From contig JAGVIF010000565.1 of NCBI GenBank assembly GCA_020056205.1, positions 1 through 12,121 on the forward strand: a stretch of DNA of 12,121 nucleotides, given 5' to 3'. Source of the DNA: Lentisphaeria bacterium (GTDB lineage: Bacteria > Verrucomicrobiota > Lentisphaeria > Victivallales > GWF2-50-93). Below the pieces are notes generated by a model, which was given only the letters and a program-made list of their open reading frames with translations, made no database searches and was not told where the DNA came from. The position numbers were made by a program, and so were the translations under genes. Positions 6,181 through 12,121 of the stretch are shown in pieces (the stretch's first letter is position 1; every line of letters starts with the position of its first letter).

Positions 6181-7389
6181 TCAATTTTGAAGTTTTCTTT
6201 TTAATGTTTCCGAAATTTTTTTCCCAAGCTCGCTGCATTGGAATAATGTTCCTGTGTCGGGAACATACCTGGCTTTGACGGCGTCGCCGACGATTTCAAC
6301 CTTCATATCTTCGAGAATTTGGGAAAGATATTTTGTGGATTCTCCGCTCCAGCCGTATGACCCAAAAACAGCTCCTATTTTATTTTTCGGCTTGAGTCCT
6401 TTTAGATAAACCAGCGTGTCCGCGAGTGTCGGAAAAATGTTATTATTTAATGTGGGAGAACCGACGGCCATTGCGCCTGAACTAAGCAATTCGGCGGCAA
6501 TATCGCTTCTGTGGCTCGCGTTAAGAGGCAGGATTTTGACATCGCTGCCGGAGTCCGAAACTCCATCGGCGACGGCTGACGCCATAGACGCGGTGCTTCC
6601 CCACATCGTGTCGAATATCACGACAGCTTTGTCCTCCGGTTTTTGTTCCGCCCATTTTTTATAAAGGGAAAGTATTTTATTTATTTTAGTCCTCCAAATC
6701 GGCCCGTGATCTACCGCTATCATTGAGATATCGAGATTCATTTTCGGAAGTTCCGCGAGAAGTTTCAGCACGAGGGCCGAAGACGGCATGAGAATGTTGG
6801 CATAATATTTTTCCGCCTCCCACTCCAAAACATAATCCGGAATTTCATCGTCAAACAAGTTTTTTGTGGCCAGATGCATTCCGAAAGCGTCCTGTGAAAA
6901 TAGAATTTTGTTCTCCCGCAGATAGGTGAACATGCTGTCCGGCCAGTGCAGCATTTTTGTTTCTATAAAGGTGAGAGTTTTATTTCCAAGCCTCATGGTT
7001 TCGCCCGATTTGACGGCAGTTAAATCAAGTTTGCCGTGGAAGTGAGCGGAAAGCGCATCAGCCCCGTTTTTAGAGCAGAATATTTTTTCGGGGGAGACGG
7101 CGCCGGCTGTTTTGACAAGAACGCCGGAGTGGTCCATTTCCGAGTGATTGGAAACAATGTAGTCTATTGCGGAAGGCGGCAGGACTGAAGATATTCTCGA
7201 AATCATTTCGTCAAAGAAATGTCCCTTGACCGTGTCAATCAATATGTTTTTTTCGCCTTTAATCAGATAGGCGTTGTAAGTCGTCCCTCTTTCCGTGTTG
7301 TAGCCGTGCATATCTCTTATGCCCCAGTCAACCGCTCCGACCCAGTAGACATCTTCCGATATTTTCAGCGCCTTCGCTGTTTCTCTCAT
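6181..7389 (-). CDS. FprA-type flavodiiron protein (rubredoxin:oxygen oxidoreductase)
   Basis: This 402-residue A-type flavoprotein reduces O2 to water (some relatives reduce NO) in the cytoplasm of anaerobes. The N-terminal metallo-beta-lactamase-like domain keeps the whole diiron site: H82-x-E84-x-D86-H87 in [11 protein letters not shown]148 in LHWPDSM, D167 in FSQDAFG and H228 in DHGPIWR. The C-terminal flavodoxin domain begins near residue 255 with the FMN phosphate loop [11 protein letters not shown] (260-270) and contains [11 protein letters not shown] and FGSYGWSGE. There is no fused rubredoxin or flavin reductase domain; the separate rubredoxin gene follows 16 nt downstream. The ATG has AGGATGG (7397-7403) seven bases upstream. 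O2 is more likely than NO as substrate given the neighbours, but sequence alone does not decide this. Confidence 0.94.
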   Translation of the reverse strand: MRETAKALKISEDVYWVGAVDWGIRDMHGYNTERGTTYNAYLIKGEKNILIDTVKGHFFDEMISRISSVLPPSAIDYIVSNHSEMDHSGVLVKTAGAVSPEKIFCSKNGADALSAHFHGKLDLTAVKSGETMRLGNKTLTFIETKMLHWPDSMFTYLRENKILFSQDAFGMHLATKNLFDDEIPDYVLEWEAEKYYANILMPSSALVLKLLAELPKMNLDISMIAVDHGPIWRTKINKILSLYKKWAEQKPEDKAVVIFDTMWGSTASMASAVADGVSDSGSDVKILPLNASHRSDIAAELLSSGAMAVGSPTLNNNIFPTLADTLVYLKGLKPKNKIGAVFGSYGWSGESTKYLSQILEDMKVEIVGDAVKARYVPDTGTLFQCSELGKKISETLKRKLQN

Positions 7390-7425
7390 TGTTTTTCCAT
7401 CCTGTGAAAATTTTTACCATTTGAG

Positions 7426-7920
7426 TTACAGGGCGCTGGTTTTTCTAACGGCCGCCATTTCCCTTGAGATCACCGCTATATGCCCTACTTCCTCATTTAT
7501 CAAAATGTCAATTTTATTTTTGTCGTCATTGTCGGGCACAATTTTTTTCATGACGGAGAAAAAGACTACTGAATTTTTCTCGAAATCAACGGCTGTCTGG
7601 AAGATGTCATTGAGCGAAGAATTATTGTTCAGGCTCGTCGTCGAAGGGCCGCTGCCAAAGACCTTTCCCTCAACCATCGCCCTGAGATACGATAGAGCCT
7701 GTCCGTCAAGATCAGGGACTGTCGTCTCATGCTTTGCTACGTAGGCATCCTTAATCCCGATGAAAACCATTTGGTGATCCTTTTCTATCCCGGCGAGACT
7801 GTTAAGGAAATTCTTTGTCTCCGGAGACGGCGCTATGGATGCGGCCCTTTTATAAAAATTTTCCCCGTCGCGCTCTATCTGAATAGCCATTTCAAAAATT
7901 TCTTCGGCATTTATGATCAT
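7426..7920 (-). CDS. Ferritin-like diiron protein (COG1633 type)
   Basis: This 164-residue four-helix protein resembles the erythrin-vacuolar iron transport/COG1633 ferritin-like group. Two helix pairs each carry a glutamate and an E-x-x-H: E16 in IQIERDGENFY with IEKDHQ (E46, H49), and E114 in VDFEKNSVVFF with INEEVGHIAV (E144, H147). That is a complete set of diiron ligands. There is no C-terminal rubredoxin domain, unlike rubrerythrin. The start at ATG 7920 is supported by AAGAGG (7925-7930); longer readings run into the ferritin gene. It lies 16 nt after ferritin and 36 nt before fprA. The substrate is unknown; peroxide reduction or iron handling would fit the operon. Confidence 0.83.
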   Translation of the reverse strand: MIINAEEIFEMAIQIERDGENFYKRAASIAPSPETKNFLNSLAGIEKDHQMVFIGIKDAYVAKHETTVPDLDGQALSYLRAMVEGKVFGSGPSTTSLNNNSSLNDIFQTAVDFEKNSVVFFSVMKKIVPDNDDKNKIDILINEEVGHIAVISREMAAVRKTSAL

Positions 7921-7936
7921 TTTTCCTCTTTTTTTA

Positions 7937-8476
7937 TTATGCTCCCTGTGTTGCCGCCGGCATTCCTCCCGGTATGAGCGACATAGAGAATGTTCTGGCG
8001 GAAAGTTCCCTGTCAAGCATAAAAACTCCCTGTTTTGAATCCCCGACCATCTTGAGCTGGTTGACGATTTCCGAAGCATTGGCTTCTTCTTCAACCTGCT
8101 CGCTCACATACCATTGCAGAAAATTGGAACTTGCGAAATCGCTCTCTTCGACCGCGAGTTTCACGAGCGCATTTATCCTTGATGTGACTATCATTTCGTG
8201 TTTGAGAGCTTCAGAAAACGCTGAAAGCGGCGAATCCCAGCTTGTTTCCGGAGCGTCTATTTTTTTCATCACGGGTTTTCCTCCCCTGCTGAGAATGTGA
8301 TAATGGTATCCCATCACATGAACAAGTTCTTCCTGAGCCTGCACCTGCATCCAGTTTCCAAAACCATTAAAGGCTTTGGCTTTGAAATCCGCAGACATTG
8401 AGAGATAGAGGTATGACGAATACAGTTCAAAGTTCAACTGGTCATTCAATTGAGCCTCCATTTTTTTGCTTAACAT
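7937..8476 (-). CDS. Ferritin (non-haem, FtnA type)
   Basis: This 179-residue ferritin stores iron after oxidising Fe(II) at a ferroxidase centre, inside a 24-subunit shell. All usual ligands are at the standard positions: E17, E50, H53, E94, Q127 and E130. Family signatures are LNFELYSSYLYLSMSADF, QEELVHVMGYHYHIL and QWYVSEQVEEE. The start is ATG 8476, with GGAGGG at 8484-8489. That ribosome binding site overlaps the end of the desulfoferrodoxin gene and only 2 nt separate the two frames, so translation is coupled. Storing iron limits Fenton chemistry, which fits the operon. Confidence 0.94.
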   Translation of the reverse strand: MLSKKMEAQLNDQLNFELYSSYLYLSMSADFKAKAFNGFGNWMQVQAQEELVHVMGYHYHILSRGGKPVMKKIDAPETSWDSPLSAFSEALKHEMIVTSRINALVKLAVEESDFASSNFLQWYVSEQVEEEANASEIVNQLKMVGDSKQGVFMLDRELSARTFSMSLIPGGMPAATQGA

Positions 8477-8478
8477 TT

Positions 8479-8859
8479 TTACGCCCTCCAGAGCCCGTGG
8501 ATATTGCAATATTCACGGATTATAAGTTTTTCGGATTTTGGGATATAAAATTCGGCGGACGGAGCATCTCCGGGCTTGAGATATTTTCTGGTCACATAGT
8601 CTCCATTTATGACTTCAATCCATTGGATGTAATGTTCGGCGGTCATAGGATGCGCCACGGAGCCGACCTCTATTCTTATCCCTGATTGTCCGGGTTTCAC
8701 CACAGGAATATGTTTTTCCTTTGAAGCGTCAACCGTGTTTTCCTTTTGAAGGACAAGCGGTTCTCCGCAACAGATGATTTCAGAACAGCCGCCTGCGTCC
8801 TCGATGACTTCAACCGTCATCCCTTTCTTGCACTTATAAACCTCATTTCTTTTAGACAT
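8479..8859 (-). CDS. dfx: Desulfoferrodoxin (superoxide reductase), altered centre I
   Basis: This 126-residue two-domain superoxide reductase turns superoxide into hydrogen peroxide without making O2. The active centre II is complete: H50, H70, H76, C118 and H121, with E48 and K49 (KEKHIPV, VAHPMTAEHYIQWIE, EYCNIHGLW). The N-terminal desulforedoxin domain normally binds a second iron through C-x-x-C and a C-C pair. Here it reads YKCKKGMTVEV, so one of the four cysteines is missing, as if a single TGC codon had been lost before GGG. C10, C30 and C31 remain, with an extra C25. Centre I may be lost or rebuilt with C25; the activity should not depend on it, since class II enzymes lack it. The ribosome binding site is AGAGGTG (8864-8870). 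The rubrerythrin stop is 20 nt upstream. Confidence 0.92.
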   Translation of the reverse strand: MSKRNEVYKCKKGMTVEVIEDAGGCSEIICCGEPLVLQKENTVDASKEKHIPVVKPGQSGIRIEVGSVAHPMTAEHYIQWIEVINGDYVTRKYLKPGDAPSAEFYIPKSEKLIIREYCNIHGLWRA

Positions 8860-8879
8860 GCCGCACCTCTTTTTTTAAT

Positions 8880-9455
8880 TTACCAATTTTCCATTTTTAT
8901 TTCGAAATATGATCGGGGATGACTGCAGGTCGGGCATTTCGCCGGGGCTTTTTCGGACGCATGCGTGTATCCGCACTTCCTGCACTGCCATACAACGGTT
9001 GATTTTTTTTCAAAGACTGTTCCATCATCAATATTTTTCAATAGCTCATTATACCGCTCTTCGTGCGCCTTCTCCGCAACGGCAATGTGCCTGAATTGAT
9101 TGGCAACATCAATAAATCCCTCATCTTCCGCGATTTTCGCAAAATTAGGATAGAGCGTTCCCCATTCGCATTTTTCGCCTTCGGCGGCGGCTTTCAGATT
9201 TTCGGCGGTTGTTCCGACTTTTCCGGCCGGGTAAGCGGCCGTAATTTCAAGGTCTCCGCCCTCAAGAAATTTAAAGAAATTTTTGGCATGGATACGTTCC
9301 TGATCGGCGGTGATGTCAAATACCGCGGCTATCTGTTCGTAACCATCATCCCTTGCCTTACCGGCAAAGTAAGAATACCTGTTTCTTGCCTGCGATTCTC
9401 CGGCGAAAGCCTTTAGAAGACTTTTTTCCGTCCTAGTTCCTTTGATGCTTTTCAT
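8880..9455 (-). CDS. rbr: Rubrerythrin (peroxide reductase)
   Basis: This 191-residue classic rubrerythrin reduces hydrogen peroxide to water with electrons from rubredoxin. The diiron domain carries E20, E53, H56, E94, E97, E128 and H131 (AGESQARNRYSYFAG, DQERIHAKNFF, EKCEWGTLYPNFA, AVAEKAHEERY). The C-terminal rubredoxin domain has C158, C161, C174 and C177 (WQCRKCGYTH and AKCPTCSHP). Length and spacing are typical. The start is ATG 9455, with AAGGAG (9465-9470) upstream inside the end of the regulator gene. The start overlaps the regulator stop as ATGA, so the two are translationally coupled. It is the first enzyme gene of the operon and would clear the peroxide made by desulfoferrodoxin. 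Confidence 0.95.
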   Translation of the reverse strand: MKSIKGTRTEKSLLKAFAGESQARNRYSYFAGKARDDGYEQIAAVFDITADQERIHAKNFFKFLEGGDLEITAAYPAGKVGTTAENLKAAAEGEKCEWGTLYPNFAKIAEDEGFIDVANQFRHIAVAEKAHEERYNELLKNIDDGTVFEKKSTVVWQCRKCGYTHASEKAPAKCPTCSHPRSYFEIKMENW

Positions 9456-9853
9456 ACTTTTTTTCTCCTTTTTTTTAAACATTCTTTACAAAATCCATTA
9501 AATTCAATTTTCACGGAACACAAAGATTTATCCAACAAAAGAATCCTGTCAAGCATTGCTACAAGGGTTTTTCCTTTTTTGAGGGGAATATAATCCACAA
9601 GAGTTCCGCAGGCAAGGCAATGGAAATGAAAATGATCGTCAGTGCGGGCGTCAAATCTCTTAGATTGACCATAGCCGTCGAGCGTTTTCACCAAGCCGTC
9701 CCTCGACAAAACTTCAAGATTTCTATACAGCGAGGCGAAGCTCAGCGAAGAATTTTCATCCCTTAACAGCGCATATAAATCATTCGCGGTCGGATGGGTT
9801 TTAAGCGAAGAAAGATTCTCAATAATTATTTTTCTTTGCCGTGTGAGTCTCAT
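9452..9853 (-). CDS. perR: Fur-family regulator, PerR type
   Basis: This 133-residue Fur-family repressor aligns without gaps to Bacillus PerR from memory. The regulatory metal ligands match PerR H37, D85, H91, H93 and D104 as H20, D68, H74, H76 and D87 (THPTANDLY, RFDARTDDHFHFHC, LVDY). The structural zinc cysteines are C79, C82, C122 and C125. The DNA-reading helix is SFASLYRNLEVL. The N-terminus is about 17 residues shorter than PerR. PerR proteins lose DNA binding when peroxide oxidises the metal-bound histidines, so this one probably switches the operon on under peroxide. A palindromic operator lies directly upstream, suggesting self-repression. No Shine-Dalgarno sequence precedes the ATG and the predicted leader is under 25 nt. 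Plain Fur (iron sensing) is the alternative. Confidence 0.86.
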   Translation of the reverse strand: MRLTRQRKIIIENLSSLKTHPTANDLYALLRDENSSLSFASLYRNLEVLSRDGLVKTLDGYGQSKRFDARTDDHFHFHCLACGTLVDYIPLKKGKTLVAMLDRILLLDKSLCSVKIEFNGFCKECLKKRRKKV

Positions 9854-9863
9854 AATATTTTAA

Positions 9864-9878
9864 TAATGATTATCATTA
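9864..9878. promoter_or_regulatory. Fur/PerR-type operator palindrome
   Basis: TAATGATTATCATTA is a perfect 7-1-7 palindrome, close to both the Fur box and the PerR box (TTATAATNATTATAA). It lies between the -10 element and the regulator start codon, over the likely transcription start, so a bound repressor would block initiation. I found no second copy in the window. Confidence 0.8.
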
Positions 9879-9906
9879 CTATTCCACAAAAATATCTGTT
9901 TGTCAA
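9878..9906 (-). promoter_or_regulatory. Sigma70-like promoter of the stress operon
   Basis: On the minus strand TTGACA (9901-9906, a full match to the -35 consensus) is followed after 17 nt by AATAGT (9878-9883, 4 of 6 to TATAAT). The palindromic operator touches the -10. Transcription should start near 9871, about 18 nt before the regulator ATG. A weak A/T-only inverted repeat around 9910-9947, at the end of trpG, is the only possible terminator for the upstream gene and lacks a GC stem. Confidence 0.65.
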
Positions 9907-9928
9907 ACTCAAAAAATAAAAAAAGCGA

Positions 9929-10519
9929 TTATTTTTTTTTGACGGGCTTCATACCGGCGATTTCGAGGAAATTGGACAACAGCTTTCTGCCGTGCTGCGT
10001 AAGTATGGACTCCGGATGGAACTGCACCCCGTGAACAGGCAGAGTTTTGTGTCTGACGCCCATTATCAGTCCGTCCCGCGTTTTGGCGGATATCTCAAGA
10101 CAATCCGGCATTGACGAAGACTCTATCAGCAATGAATGATACCGGGTGGCGGAGAATTTTTTCGGAATTCCCCCGAACACACCCTTGCCGTCGTTGATTA
10201 TTTCCGACACTTTTCCGTGCATCAAATACGGGGCGTGAACAATCCTTGCGCCAAAGACTTCCCCGATGCATTGGTGTCCGAGACAAACACCAAGCAGAGG
10301 GATTTTCTCCCTGGCGCATATTTCTACCGCGCGGCAGGAGTTTCCCGCCTCTTTCGGAGAACACGGACCCGGCGAAATCACCACGGCCTCCGGCTTCTTT
10401 GAAAACAATTTATCCAAAGAGACATTGTTTCTGAACACCGTCGGCGGCCACCCGAGTTCGGAAAAATACTGCACTAAGTTGTACGTGAATGAATCAAAGT
10501 TGTCTATCATCAGAAACAT
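9929..10519 (-). CDS. Anthranilate/aminodeoxychorismate synthase glutamine amidotransferase subunit
   Basis: This 196-residue class I glutamine amidotransferase is TrpG or PabA. It frees ammonia from glutamine for anthranilate (tryptophan) or 4-amino-4-deoxychorismate (folate) synthesis, in complex with a TrpE or PabB partner. The catalytic triad is C79 in LLGVCLGHQCIGE, with H168 and E170 in VQFHPESILT. Other landmarks are IDNFDSFTYNLVQYF and VISPGPCSPKEAG. The length is normal. The start is ATG 10519, with GGGGG about 8 nt upstream. No TrpE/PabB gene is adjacent in the window, so which pathway it serves cannot be decided; one copy may serve both. Its promoter should lie in or beyond the miniature element that ends 17 nt upstream of the ATG. 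Confidence 0.92.
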   Translation of the reverse strand: MFLMIDNFDSFTYNLVQYFSELGWPPTVFRNNVSLDKLFSKKPEAVVISPGPCSPKEAGNSCRAVEICAREKIPLLGVCLGHQCIGEVFGARIVHAPYLMHGKVSEIINDGKGVFGGIPKKFSATRYHSLLIESSSMPDCLEISAKTRDGLIMGVRHKTLPVHGVQFHPESILTQHGRKLLSNFLEIAGMKPVKKK

Positions 10520-10536
10520 TCTAAAACCCCCGCCAG

Positions 10537-10726
10537 TGTCGCGTCAATCGTAAAGTGTCAGGTAAAGACACCTGTCCGCCGATGGAAACGGCGGGTTGCG
10601 TTCTTCCGGCGTCGAAAAGCGCTGTAGAAAAGATGGTCGCTACCGCAGTAGCGCCCATCTCCTCCAGCCCTCCCCGGCATCCGTAATAATCGCAATCTTT
10701 ACCGACACTTTATCGTTGACGCGACA
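10537..10726. mobile_element. 190-bp miniature element with TGT...ACA inverted ends
   Basis: The two ends are 23-bp inverted repeats (10537-10559 and 10704-10726) matching at 20 positions: TGTCGCGTCAA, three variable bases, TAAAGTGTC. Allowing one gap, the match continues through GGTAAAGA. The interior has no ORF but holds two hairpins: CCGCCG/CGGCGG (10576-10594), and a 13-bp stem with one mismatch at about 10633-10662 (AGATGG...CCATCT). TGT/ACA ends are common to elements moved by DDE transposases such as the IS21 and IS481 families, but the donor family is a guess. I see no target duplication (CGCCAG on one side, TTAGAT on the other). It sits against the trpG start and fills most of the 379-base gap before the next gene; the rest (10727-10898) is AT-rich and featureless to me. 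Confidence 0.72.
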
Positions 10727-10898
10727 TTAGATTCCAAATTCAAATATTATTTCACAAAAGCTCGTATTCAAATAAAAGTAAAATAAATATTGATTAATTC
10801 TTGCATTTTGTTTTTATGTGTATATCGTCTCGGGATGTGTCTTATTAAATTCGTTCGTCGTTGTTTTTTTAATCAATTCAAAAATATGGAGAACGGAA

Positions 10899-11954
10899 AT
10901 GCCTGAAGAAAAAGATAAAAAGATCGTGCTTCAATCTGCGTCCGATTCATCAATAAAACCTTCTGATTTTACAAGGATGGCGCCCGCCGCGGCCGCAGAG
11001 ACGGAATCGAGAAAACTCAAGACCATTAAACTCAAGCCCCTCAGGGCCACGGTGGAAAAGAATGCCAACGAAGAAGAGACAATTTCTATGAACAGAGAGG
11101 ATATAACTGTTCCGCCGTTCGAGGAAAAGAAAGAGACCGGCGAGGAAGACGCAACGGTTAAGATTCAGAAACAAGAAAAAAGTTTCCCTCAAGCGGAACA
11201 GATGCCAACAGAAGATGATTCCACGATCAAAATCAGCAGGGCGGAAACCGCTCCGCCCCAAGAAGAGGACTCCACGACACAAATCCATAAAACAGGAACT
11301 ACTCCGCCGCCAATCCCGGGCGTAAAACAAACAATCAAACTAAGGCCATCTTCGTCAAGCATGGCGGCGGCATCCGCTCCCGAGGCGTCTGAACCGGCGC
11401 CGACAACATTAAAGGGGACATTGAAACTTACGCCGCCGACATCACCTCCGGCCGACAACGCCCAAATAGAAGAAGATTCCACGGCGCAAATCTATAAAGT
11501 AGGAGCTCCTCCGTCATCTGCCGGAGGGCAATCTGACGCCCCAAAGCGGACGATAAAGCTCATGGCGAAAAAACCTTCAGACCCGACAGTCAAAGTGGAT
11601 CTTCCTGTGTCAGAATCCGCCCCGTCATCTCCGACGATGAAAGTTCAGCAAGACGCAGAAGGGCTAACCTCAGTAGCCACCAACGCACCGAAGAAGACAT
11701 TAAAGCTCAAGACGCACTCTGCTCCTCCTCCGCCGGTTCCGGCTGAAAGCGCAGGAATGGCTACGGAACACGGAATTCCGCCGGCGATGGATGATGCGCC
11801 GGTGTCATCGCAACAGTATCCATCAAACGTTCAGGAAACAGGGAAAGAAGATGAAACTTCGGCCATCACAACCATTGCGGCGTCTATTGCCCTTATGGTT
11901 CTTGGCTACTTGACATACGTTCTTGCGTCTCAATACACAAATCTCTTCATGTGA
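10899..11954 (+). CDS. Low-complexity protein with T-[IL]-K-L repeats and a C-terminal membrane anchor
   Basis: This 351-residue protein has no recognised enzymatic domain. It is rich in P, S, T, E, K and A and likely disordered. Two short motifs alternate. One is acidic: EEETISM, EEDATVKI, EDDSTIKI, EEDSTTQI, EEDSTAQI, then SDPTVKV and SPTMKV. The other is basic: KTIKLKP, QTIKLRP, GTLKLTP, RTIKLMA, KTLKLKT. One membrane helix lies near residues 322-344 (ITTIAASIALMVLGYLTYVL), with a short tail TNLFM. Such a protein would have the long repeat domain in the cytoplasm and the tail outside, but the topology is an inference. I chose ATG 10899 because GGAGA (10889-10893) precedes it; GTG 10818 would add a stretch without such a site. 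I recall similar proteins in Lentisphaerae and Verrucomicrobia, of unknown role. Confidence 0.8.
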   Translation: MPEEKDKKIVLQSASDSSIKPSDFTRMAPAAAAETESRKLKTIKLKPLRATVEKNANEEETISMNREDITVPPFEEKKETGEEDATVKIQKQEKSFPQAEQMPTEDDSTIKISRAETAPPQEEDSTTQIHKTGTTPPPIPGVKQTIKLRPSSSSMAAASAPEASEPAPTTLKGTLKLTPPTSPPADNAQIEEDSTAQIYKVGAPPSSAGGQSDAPKRTIKLMAKKPSDPTVKVDLPVSESAPSSPTMKVQQDAEGLTSVATNAPKKTLKLKTHSAPPPPVPAESAGMATEHGIPPAMDDAPVSSQQYPSNVQETGKEDETSAITTIAASIALMVLGYLTYVLASQYTNLFM

Positions 11955-11997
11955 AAGGCTATACTGCATAATACCGCATAAGGCTGAAAGGTATAAG

Positions 11998-12029
11998 CCT
12001 AAGTTTTGCGGTTCAATCGGCCGAATTTA
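11998..12029 (+). repeat. Dispersed repeat B, intergenic copy
   Basis: This is the exact reverse complement of 5167-5198 over 32 bases. Here it lies between a stem arm (TAAGCCT) and AT-rich sequence, about 43 nt after the stop of the repeat protein gene. The two copies face each other across the stress operon, trpG and the repeat protein gene. Confidence 0.85.
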
Positions 12030-12097
12030 TACTCTATAAGGCTTAAAATTGCGCATAAATTGCGAAGATTTTGAGAATTGATTCGTATTCTGAGAGC

Positions 12098-12117
12098 CCG
12101 ACGATACCGAGGTATCG
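12098..12117. repeat. Small hairpin matching the one at the window start
   Basis: CCGA is followed by a 7-bp stem, CGATACC/GGTATCG, with loop GA. Compared with bases 2-21 the outer stem is the same and the top pair is C-G instead of T-A, so pairing is kept while the loop differs. Two copies only are visible, at the very ends of the window. Confidence 0.5.
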
Positions 12118-12121
12118 AAGG

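Larger units (their letters stand above)
11955..12121. other. Non-coding tail with nested inverted repeats
   Basis: No gene is visible. The stretch is full of short related words: AAGGCT, GCATAA and GGTATA recur. TAAGCCT (11994-12000) pairs with AGGCTTA (12039-12045), and AGGCT (11981-11985) with AGCCT (11996-12000), followed by AAGTTTT. The latter could be a weak terminator for the upstream gene. Dispersed repeat B and the end hairpin lie inside this stretch. Confidence 0.4.

Noticed and set aside
10537..10726. The element before trpG as a tryptophan leader or T-box
   Set aside because: It has symmetric TGT...ACA ends, no leader peptide with tryptophan codons, and no T-box-like core that I can see.
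10818..10898. GTG 10818 as the start of the repeat protein, giving an N-terminal hydrophobic segment
   Set aside because: There is no ribosome binding site, while ATG 10899 has GGAGA at a good distance; the upstream sequence is AT-rich like the rest of the intergenic gap.

Overview
The window looks like a chromosomal piece from a Gram-negative, anaerobic or microaerophilic bacterium. An LpxL/HtrB-type acyltransferase implies a lipid A outer membrane. A cluster of rubrerythrin, superoxide reductase, flavodiiron protein and rubredoxin is the usual oxygen and peroxide defence kit of anaerobes. A tail-anchored protein full of T-[IL]-K-L motifs, and a relic of an MtaB-like corrinoid methyltransferase, make me think of the PVC group (Lentisphaerae, Kiritimatiellae, Verrucomicrobia). 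That placement is a weak inference. There is no rRNA, tRNA or CRISPR array.

Layout. Bases 1-191 are non-coding and hold a small hairpin, one arm of a dispersed repeat and a perfect 27-bp inverted repeat. rmuC (192-1616) and an lpxL-like gene (1613-2632) follow on the plus strand with a 4-nt overlap. Bases 2655-3237 are a hollowed-out corrinoid methyltransferase pseudogene. A lone AT-rich DUF262/DUF1524 (GmrSD-like) gene lies on the minus strand at 3263-4942, apparently translated behind a 19-codon leader ORF.

Bases 5126-9853 form one minus-strand operon. Read from its promoter it is perR-like regulator, rubrerythrin, desulfoferrodoxin, ferritin, ferritin-like protein, FprA flavodiiron protein, rubredoxin and a TIGR02757 protein. 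A sigma70-like promoter and a 15-bp palindromic Fur/PerR-type operator sit in front of the regulator. This suggests a self-regulated operon in which superoxide is reduced to peroxide (desulfoferrodoxin), peroxide to water (rubrerythrin) and O2 to water (FprA with rubredoxin), while ferritins store the iron. Upstream, on the same strand, is trpG/pabA (9929-10519). A 190-bp miniature element with TGT...ACA inverted ends lies just ahead of it. The last gene (10899-11954, plus strand) encodes a repetitive, probably disordered protein with one C-terminal membrane segment.

Short dispersed repeats mark the gene borders. One inverted pair (65-98 and 2619-2653) brackets rmuC-lpxL and supplies the end of the LpxL reading frame. 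A second exact 32-bp inverted pair (5167-5198 and 11998-12029) brackets the stress operon, trpG and the last gene, and one copy lies inside the TIGR02757 C-terminus. Two related hairpins sit at the window ends. No complete new system is evident. The least ordinary points are the repeats that form gene ends, the desulfoferrodoxin lacking one centre I cysteine, the leader ORF before DUF262, and the T-[IL]-K-L repeat protein.
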